Below are positions 1 to 3,948 of a stretch of DNA of 6,441 nt, one piece after another. A model generated the notes under the pieces. It did not search any database and was not told where the DNA came from. It saw only the letters and a program-made list of their open reading frames with translations. Position 1 is the stretch's first letter. Each line of letters opens with the position of its first letter. Origin of the DNA: Desulfomicrobiaceae bacterium (GTDB lineage Bacteria > Desulfobacterota > Desulfovibrionia > Desulfovibrionales > Desulfomicrobiaceae). Where the stretch lies: contig DPEO01000167.1 in NCBI GenBank assembly GCA_003530935.1, positions 1-6,441 of the forward strand. Reading direction: 5' to 3'. The translations under genes and the position numbers were made by a program.

Positions 1-305
1 GGCAGAGCGCAGGCGCGCTCCACCGCAGCCTCTTCCGCCGCGCGAAACGCCGGCCATCCGTGAGCAGCCACGAAATCGGCGATGGACATCCCGAGATCCG
101 CTTCCACCAGGTCGTCGGTATCCACGAACGGGCAGGCAAGACGCTCGGCAAGCAAACGGCCCACAGTGGTCTTGCCACTGGCGCGAAGTCCCACAAGCAC
201 GATGTTCTTGCGCTCCAAAGAAAACGGCTCCCGCCGAAACTGGCCGGGCCGAAAGGTCATGGCGGCGTCCGCTTCCGCCACCTCCACTTTTTTCTTGATG
301 AACAT
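1..305 (-). CDS. aroK: Shikimate kinase, N-terminal part (runs off left edge)
   Basis: The first 101 codons of a minus-strand gene are present; the rest lies beyond the left edge. The product resembles shikimate kinase, the cytoplasmic enzyme that phosphorylates shikimate with ATP in the pathway to chorismate and aromatic amino acids. Visible signs: a beta strand NIVLVG (34-39) leading into the Walker A loop GLRASGKT (39-46); the D-T-D motif at 62-64, whose last Asp matches the conserved shikimate-binding Asp; and HGWPAFRAAE (82-91), matching the family's G-x-x-x-F-R-x-x-E signature, in which Arg88 would bind shikimate. The ATG at 303-305 is preceded by GGAGG four bases away. The next Met codon (residue 16) has no ribosome site at a useful distance. 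About 32 residues precede the kinase core, longer than usual. The gene is divergent from lysS. The aroK/aroL name choice is arbitrary; the family call is firm, though only the N-terminal part can be inspected. Confidence 0.88.
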   Translation of the reverse strand, partial: MFIKKKVEVAEADAAMTFRPGQFRREPFSLERKNIVLVGLRASGKTTVGRLLAERLACPFVDTDDLVEADLGMSIADFVAAHGWPAFRAAEEAAVERACAL

Positions 306-309
306 GATT

Positions 310-314
310 CCTCC
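310..314 (-). promoter_or_regulatory. Ribosome binding site of shikimate kinase gene
   Basis: On the minus strand GGAGG lies four bases (AATC) before the ATG at 303-305. This supports the long start rather than the internal Met at codon 16, and so supports the N-terminal extension being translated. Confidence 0.75.
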
Positions 315-319
315 ATACC

Positions 320-339
320 GGGGCGCCCGAAAGCGCCTC
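320..339 (-). other. Small leader hairpin upstream of shikimate kinase
   Basis: GGCGC (322-326) pairs with GCGCC (333-337) around a six-base loop, and the stem extends by one wobble pair and one G-C pair to 320/339. In the minus-strand transcript it would sit about five bases upstream of the GGAGG ribosome site. It could affect translation or mRNA stability, but such short GC stems arise by chance in GC-rich DNA. Confidence 0.3.
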
Positions 340-353
340 CGTAGTGTGCACCG

Positions 354-382
354 TCCATAGGTCCTCGCCGCTGCCGGGGCAA
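354..382 (-). promoter_or_regulatory. Candidate sigma-70-type promoter for shikimate kinase
   Basis: On the minus strand TTGCCC (382-377) and TATGGA (359-354) are separated by 17 bases. They match the -35 and -10 consensus at 4 of 6 and 3 of 6 positions. Transcription would start near 347, giving a leader of about 40 bases that includes the 320-339 hairpin. The match is weak and is listed mainly for its ideal spacing and position. The left copy of the 11-base direct repeat overlaps the -35 box. Confidence 0.25.
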
Positions 383-409
383 GAGGGGACCGCCGGCCCC
401 GCTGCCGGG
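368..409. repeat. 11-base direct repeat, two copies 31 bases apart
   Basis: CCGCTGCCGGG occurs at 368-378 and again, identically, at 399-409. The start-to-start distance of 31 bases is close to three helical turns, so both copies would face the same side of the DNA. This could be a regulator's tandem operator between the divergent genes. It could also be a chance repeat in GC-rich sequence. Confidence 0.55.
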
Positions 410-416
410 AGCAGCG
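400..416 (+). other. 6-bp hairpin in the lysS leader region
   Basis: CGCTGC (400-405) and GCAGCG (411-416) form a perfect six-pair stem with a five-base loop CGGGA. The following bases (ACCTTTCTTG) contain no run of U, so it is not a standard intrinsic terminator. It uses part of the right-hand copy of the direct repeat. Confidence 0.4.
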
Positions 417-492
417 ACCTTTCTTGACGCCTCCAGGCTTTTTCCGTAGCCCAAGGCCCTTACGCCATACGGCCTCACGTCGTTATTTTTCC

Positions 493-496
493 GGAG
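493..496 (+). promoter_or_regulatory. Ribosome binding site fixing the lysS TTG start
   Basis: GGAG lies seven bases before TTG at 504-506. No ATG or GTG with a ribosome site exists nearby in the frame. The next in-frame ATG is inside the conserved OB-fold region, so TTG is the best start. Confidence 0.7.
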
Positions 497-503
497 TACT
501 TCC

Positions 504-2009
504 TTGAATACCGAAACTTCTTCCACAGCCACCGAAGCCCAAATCCTGCGCCACCGCAAAGAAAAGGCCCAGTTTTTGCGCGACGCCGGCGTCGCCCTGT
601 ATCCCAACGATTTTCGGCGCACCCACCTGGTGGCGGACATCCTCGCCGTCCATGGCGAGGAAGACGCCGCTGCCTTGGAGGCCACGCCCATCCCCGTGAC
701 CGTGGCGGGCCGCATCATGGCCTTGCGCTCCTTTGGCAAGGCCACGTTCTTCCACATTCAGGACGTCAGCGGCCGCATCCAGGTCTATGCCCAGCGCGAC
801 GATCTTGGGGCCGAGGCGTACAGCATTTTCAAAAAATTCGAGATCGGGGACATCGTCGGCATTCACGGCACCCTTTTTCGCACCAAGACCGGCGAGCTCA
901 CCGTCAAGGCGGCTGGGGTGCGGCTCGTCACCAAATCCATGCGGCCGCTGCCGGAGAAGTTTCACGGTCTCAAGGACGTGGAGCTGCGCTACCGCCAGCG
1001 CTACGTGGATCTCATGGTCAACGAACGCTCCCGAGAGATCTTCCGCAAGCGCACGGCCATCATCCAATTCATCCGGAATTTCCTCAATGAGCGGGGCTTC
1101 CTGGAAGTGGAAACGCCCATGATGCAGCCCATCCCCGGCGGCGCGGCGGCCAAGCCGTTCATCACCCACCACAACGCCCTGGACATGGACCTGTATTTGC
1201 GTATCGCCCCGGAGCTCTACCTCAAGCGACTGTTGGTGGGCGGATTTGAACGGGTCTACGAGATCAACCGTAATTTCCGCAACGAGGGTATCGACACCAA
1301 GCACAACCCCGAATTCACCATGATCGAGTTCTACTGGGCCTACGCCACCTACGAGGACCTCATGGACCTCACGGAGGAGCTGTTCTCTTCCCTGGCCCAG
1401 GCCGTCACGGGCTCGACCACCGTCACCTACCAAGGCCACGACATCGATCTGGCCCACGGCTGGCAGCGGCTGTCGTTTCACGAGTCCTTGGAGCGCATCG
1501 GTGGGGTGGCGCCGGAAATCTTTCTCGACGCCCAGCGCTGCCGGGAATTCGTCCTGCGCCTGGGAGAGACTGTGGGCAAAGAGGAAAAACTCGGGAAACT
1601 CCAGGCCAAGATCTTCGACAACCTCGTGGAGCCCAAGCTCATCCAGCCCCATTTCATCTACGGCTATCCCACGGACATCTCGCCGCTGTCGCGCAAGAAC
1701 GACGCCAATCCCGACATCACGGACCGCTTCGAGCTCTTCATCTGCGGCCAGGAAATGGCCAATGCCTTCTCCGAACTCAACGACCCCGTGGACCAGCGGG
1801 AACGCTTCGAAGAACAGGTGCGCGAACGCGCCCAGGGCGACGACGAGGCCCACGTCATGGATGAAGACTACATCCGCGCCCTGGAATACGGCATGCCTCC
1901 GGCCGCAGGCCAGGGCATTGGCATCGACCGGCTGGTGATGCTGCTCACGGATTCCCCGTCCATCCGCGAGGTCATCCTGTTTCCGCTGCTGCGCCCCGAA
2001 GCATCCTGA
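504..2009 (+). CDS. lysS: Lysyl-tRNA synthetase, class II
   Basis: The 501-residue product charges tRNA-Lys with lysine using ATP, in the cytoplasm. Its length is typical of bacterial class II LysRS. An OB-fold anticodon-binding domain occupies about residues 64-143, and the class II catalytic domain runs from about 175 to the end. Motif 1 is around 195-209 with Pro205; motif 2 includes FRNEG at 258-262 with Arg259 and Glu261; motif 3 is GIGIDRLVML at 471-480 with Arg476. The LysRS hallmark ANAFSELNDP (419-428) supplies Asn420, Phe422 and Glu424, matching the lysine-pocket residues of the E. coli enzyme. The start is TTG at 504, chosen because GGAG is seven bases upstream and no other start fits. 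The gene appears to lead an operon: lolC begins 12 bases after its stop with no terminator between them. The Lys-specific motifs make class II AspRS or AsnRS unlikely. Confidence 0.97.
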   Translation: MNTETSSTATEAQILRHRKEKAQFLRDAGVALYPNDFRRTHLVADILAVHGEEDAAALEATPIPVTVAGRIMALRSFGKATFFHIQDVSGRIQVYAQRDDLGAEAYSIFKKFEIGDIVGIHGTLFRTKTGELTVKAAGVRLVTKSMRPLPEKFHGLKDVELRYRQRYVDLMVNERSREIFRKRTAIIQFIRNFLNERGFLEVETPMMQPIPGGAAAKPFITHHNALDMDLYLRIAPELYLKRLLVGGFERVYEINRNFRNEGIDTKHNPEFTMIEFYWAYATYEDLMDLTEELFSSLAQAVTGSTTVTYQGHDIDLAHGWQRLSFHESLERIGGVAPEIFLDAQRCREFVLRLGETVGKEEKLGKLQAKIFDNLVEPKLIQPHFIYGYPTDISPLSRKNDANPDITDRFELFICGQEMANAFSELNDPVDQRERFEEQVRERAQGDDEAHVMDEDYIRALEYGMPPAAGQGIGIDRLVMLLTDSPSIREVILFPLLRPEAS

Positions 2010-2012
2010 TCC

Positions 2013-2017
2013 GGAGG
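2013..2017 (+). promoter_or_regulatory. Ribosome binding site fixing the lolC GTG start
   Basis: GGAGG lies four bases before GTG at 2022-2024, in the 12-base gap after lysS. No ATG is available nearby, and the protein from this GTG begins exactly as Lol permeases do. Confidence 0.8.
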
Positions 2018-2021
2018 CCGT

Positions 2022-3275
2022 GTGTCCGCCTTCTTTTCGCGCCTCGGTTTCGAAACCTTCGTGGCCGTGCGCTACCTCGTGGCCAAGCGCCAGCAGGCGT
2101 TCGTCTCGATCATCTCTTTGGTGTCCGTGGCAGGGGTCGCTCTGGGCGTCGCCGCTCTCATCGTGGTGCTCGGGGTGATGAACGGCTTTGGCACCAACCT
2201 GCGACAGAAAATCCTCGGGCTCAACGCCCACATGCTGGTGCTCTCTGCGGACGGTCTCATGGAGCACTACCTCCCCTTGGTCCACAAGGCGACGCGCGTG
2301 CCCGGCGTTTTAGGGGCAACGCCCTTTCTCTACGCCGAGGCCATGATTTCCAGTCCCTCCGGCGGCGTCAAAGGGGTGGTGGTCCGCGGCATCGATCCCG
2401 CCACCGCAGGCACCGTACTCTCCGTGGAGCGGGACATGATGACCGGCAGCCTTGCCGGGCTCTCCCAGCGCGCCCCGCACCCGGGCATCGTCCTGGGCAA
2501 GGAGCTGGCCGCCCGGCTCGGCGTGGGGCTCGGCAGCACGGTGCAGGTGCTCGCCCCCAGCGGCAAGCGCTCCGTGGCCGGTTTCACCCCCAAGATCGTC
2601 TCCTTCACCGTGGCCGGGATCTTCGCCTCGGGCCTCTACGAGTATGATTCCTCACTGGTATTCGTGGCCATCCCACAAGCCCAGGCCCTCCTGGGCCTGG
2701 AGAGCGACGCCATCACCGGGCTGGAACTCAAGGTGGCGGACATCAACACCGTGGAGTCCCTCGCCCCCCGCGTGGCGCAATCCCTGGGCGGCGCGCCATT
2801 GTACGTCCGCCATTGGATCGAAATGAACCAAAGCCTTTTCGCCGCCCTCAAGCTGGAAAAGACGGCCATGGCGGTGATCCTCGTCATGATCGTGCTCGTC
2901 GGCTCCTTTTCCATCGTCACCACCTTGGTGATGATGGTCATGGAAAAAACCAAAGATATCGCCGTACTCATGGCCATGGGCGCGAGCCGAAGACAGATTC
3001 GCCGCATCTTCGTCATCCAAGGGCTCATCATCGGCAGCATGGGAACCGCCTTGGGCTTTGCCTTGGGCCTCGGCGTATGCGGCCTGCTGTCCCGGTACCA
3101 ATTCATCAAGCTCCCTGCCGACGTCTACTATCTGGATCATCTCCCGGTGGAGCTCCAACCCCTGGATCTCACCGCCATTGGGGTGTGCGCCATGCTGCTC
3201 TGCTTTCTGGCCACGCTGCACCCCTCGCGACAGGCCGCCCGCCTCAATCCCACGGAGGCCCTGCGCCATGAGTGA
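2022..3275 (+). CDS. lolC: Lipoprotein-releasing ABC permease (LolC/LolE family)
   Basis: The 417-residue inner-membrane protein extracts mature lipoproteins from the outer leaflet of the inner membrane and passes them to LolA, powered by LolD. It has the family layout: a cytoplasmic start, TM1 at about 27-50, a large periplasmic domain (about 51-280), then TM2 (281-305), TM3 (330-356) and TM4 (382-400). A cytoplasmic stretch between TM2 and TM3, including EKTKDIAVLMAMGAS (308-322), is the family's coupling element that contacts the ATPase. The tail PSRQAARLNPTEALRHE is a typical family ending. Length matches E. coli LolC and LolE, which are about 400 residues each. Only one permease gene is present next to lolD, so a homodimer (LolF-like) is likely; whether it is functionally LolC, LolE or a hybrid cannot be told from sequence alone. 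It begins with GTG and overlaps lolD by 8 bases. A MacB- or FtsX-type permease is less likely given the N-terminal sequence. Confidence 0.93.
   Translation: MSAFFSRLGFETFVAVRYLVAKRQQAFVSIISLVSVAGVALGVAALIVVLGVMNGFGTNLRQKILGLNAHMLVLSADGLMEHYLPLVHKATRVPGVLGATPFLYAEAMISSPSGGVKGVVVRGIDPATAGTVLSVERDMMTGSLAGLSQRAPHPGIVLGKELAARLGVGLGSTVQVLAPSGKRSVAGFTPKIVSFTVAGIFASGLYEYDSSLVFVAIPQAQALLGLESDAITGLELKVADINTVESLAPRVAQSLGGAPLYVRHWIEMNQSLFAALKLEKTAMAVILVMIVLVGSFSIVTTLVMMVMEKTKDIAVLMAMGASRRQIRRIFVIQGLIIGSMGTALGFALGLGVCGLLSRYQFIKLPADVYYLDHLPVELQPLDLTAIGVCAMLLCFLATLHPSRQAARLNPTEALRHE
3254..3258 (+). promoter_or_regulatory. Ribosome binding site of lolD inside lolC
   Basis: GGAGG within the last codons of lolC lies nine bases before the lolD ATG at 3268-3270. 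It fixes the lolD start. The frame is open further upstream to 3058, but that part overlaps conserved lolC sequence. Confidence 0.7.
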
Positions 3276-3948
3276 GCCGCTCATCCGCCTTGCGCACGTC
3301 ACCAAGCGCTTTGTTCAAGGCGAGGAGACCATCACCGTGCTGCGGGAGGTCTGCCTGGACATCGAAGCCGGGGCGTCCGTGGCCATCGTGGGGGCATCGG
3401 GCTCCGGCAAGAGCACACTGCTGCACCTCGTCGCCGGGCTCGACACCCCCTCAAGTGGCCGGATCCTTTTCCAAGGCCGCGACATCAGCCAGCTCGACGA
3501 AATGGAGCGGGCCCGCATGCGTGGGGCGTGCATGGGTTTTGTGTTTCAATTCCATCACCTGCTTCCGGAGTTCACAACGCTCGAAAATGTGGCTATGCCC
3601 GCACTCATTGCGGGAGCTTCCTCAGCCCAGGCCATGGCCCGGGCCAGGGAGTGTCTGGAAGACGTGGGCCTTGGCCACCGCCTCCACCACCGGGTGACCA
3701 CCCTCTCCGGTGGAGAACGCCAGCGGGCGGCCATTGCCCGCGCCTTGTTGCAGCGGCCGCAGATCCTGCTGGCCGACGAGCCCACCGGCAATCTGGACGC
3801 CCGCACCGGGGAAAGCATCCACGAGTTGATGCTCCGTCTCAACGCCCAACACGGGATGACCCTCATCGTGGTCACCCATAACGCCCAACTCGCCGCCAGC
3901 ATGCGCACACGGTGGGAGTTGCGAGCTGGAGAACTCTATGCCGCGTAA
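3268..3948 (+). CDS. lolD: Lipoprotein-releasing ABC transporter ATPase LolD
   Basis: The 226-residue cytoplasmic ATPase dimerises and drives the Lol permease. All ABC motifs are intact: Walker A GASGSGKST (42-50), Q-loop Gln94 in FVFQ, signature LSGGERQR (146-153), Walker B ending in Asp170-Glu171 within LLADEPTGNLD, and the switch His204 in VVTHN. The length is normal for LolD (about 230). The start ATG at 3268 sits in ATGAGTGA, overlapping the lolC stop by 8 bases, with GGAGG nine bases upstream. The same frame is open for 70 codons further upstream, but that stretch is a frame shadow of lolC. The neighbouring permease separates it from MacB and FtsE relatives, which share this ATPase family. 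The stop overlaps bamA by 11 bases, so translation of lolC, lolD and bamA is probably coupled. Confidence 0.95.
   Translation: MSEPLIRLAHVTKRFVQGEETITVLREVCLDIEAGASVAIVGASGSGKSTLLHLVAGLDTPSSGRILFQGRDISQLDEMERARMRGACMGFVFQFHHLLPEFTTLENVAMPALIAGASSAQAMARARECLEDVGLGHRLHHRVTTLSGGERQRAAIARALLQRPQILLADEPTGNLDARTGESIHELMLRLNAQHGMTLIVVTHNAQLAASMRTRWELRAGELYAA
3928..3932 (+). promoter_or_regulatory. Ribosome binding site of bamA inside lolD
   Basis: GGAGA in the last codons of lolD lies five bases before the ATG at 3938-3940. It supports this start, which also gives a good signal peptide immediately. Confidence 0.7.

Larger units (their letters stand above)
306..503. other. Divergent intergenic control region, shikimate kinase / lysS
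   Basis: These 198 bases separate the divergent shikimate kinase and lysS starts and should contain both promoters. I see no credible gene inside. The region holds an 11-base direct repeat, a 6-bp hairpin at 400-416, a short hairpin next to the shikimate kinase ribosome site, and weak promoter-like hexamers. For lysS, TTGACG at 424-429 is a fair -35 box, but the sequence 17 bases later (TAGCCC) is a poor -10, so no lysS promoter is called. There is no T-box-like sequence, even though the downstream gene is a tRNA synthetase. Confidence 0.7.

Noticed and set aside
60..360. Two overlapping plus-strand open frames at the left edge
   Set aside because: They are opposite the shikimate kinase gene, whose Walker A, substrate Asp and FR..E motifs are clear. 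Their products are low-complexity and unrecognisable.
483..488. TTATTT as a -10 box for lysS
   Set aside because: It would start transcription at or inside the ribosome site, and there is no matching -35 box 16-18 bases upstream.
361..503. T-box or lysine riboswitch upstream of lysS
   Set aside because: The space is short and I see neither a T-box core sequence nor a multi-stem lysine-aptamer pattern; only one short hairpin and no U-run terminator.
257..757. 166-codon minus-strand frame spanning the intergenic region
   Set aside because: It overlaps the shikimate kinase start and the lysS start in antisense and has an Arg/Ala/Ser-rich, domain-free product.
483..2285. 600-codon open frame on the minus strand opposite lysS and lolC
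   Set aside because: It lies in exact codon register with lysS and lolC, so it stays open simply because the sense genes lack TTA, CTA and TCA codons. Its translation is rich in His, Gly, Asp and Glu with no recognisable domain, while lysS has all class II motifs.
3058..3267. Upstream extension of the lolD frame
   Set aside because: The added 70 residues are Pro/Ser/Cys-rich frame shadow of lolC TM3-TM4 sequence. The ATG at 3268 has a good ribosome site and gives a normal LolD length.
2652..3305. 217-codon open frame on the minus strand opposite lolC
   Set aside because: It is in codon register with lolC, His/Asp/Gly-rich and without recognisable features. The sense frame encodes clear transmembrane segments and the family C-terminus.
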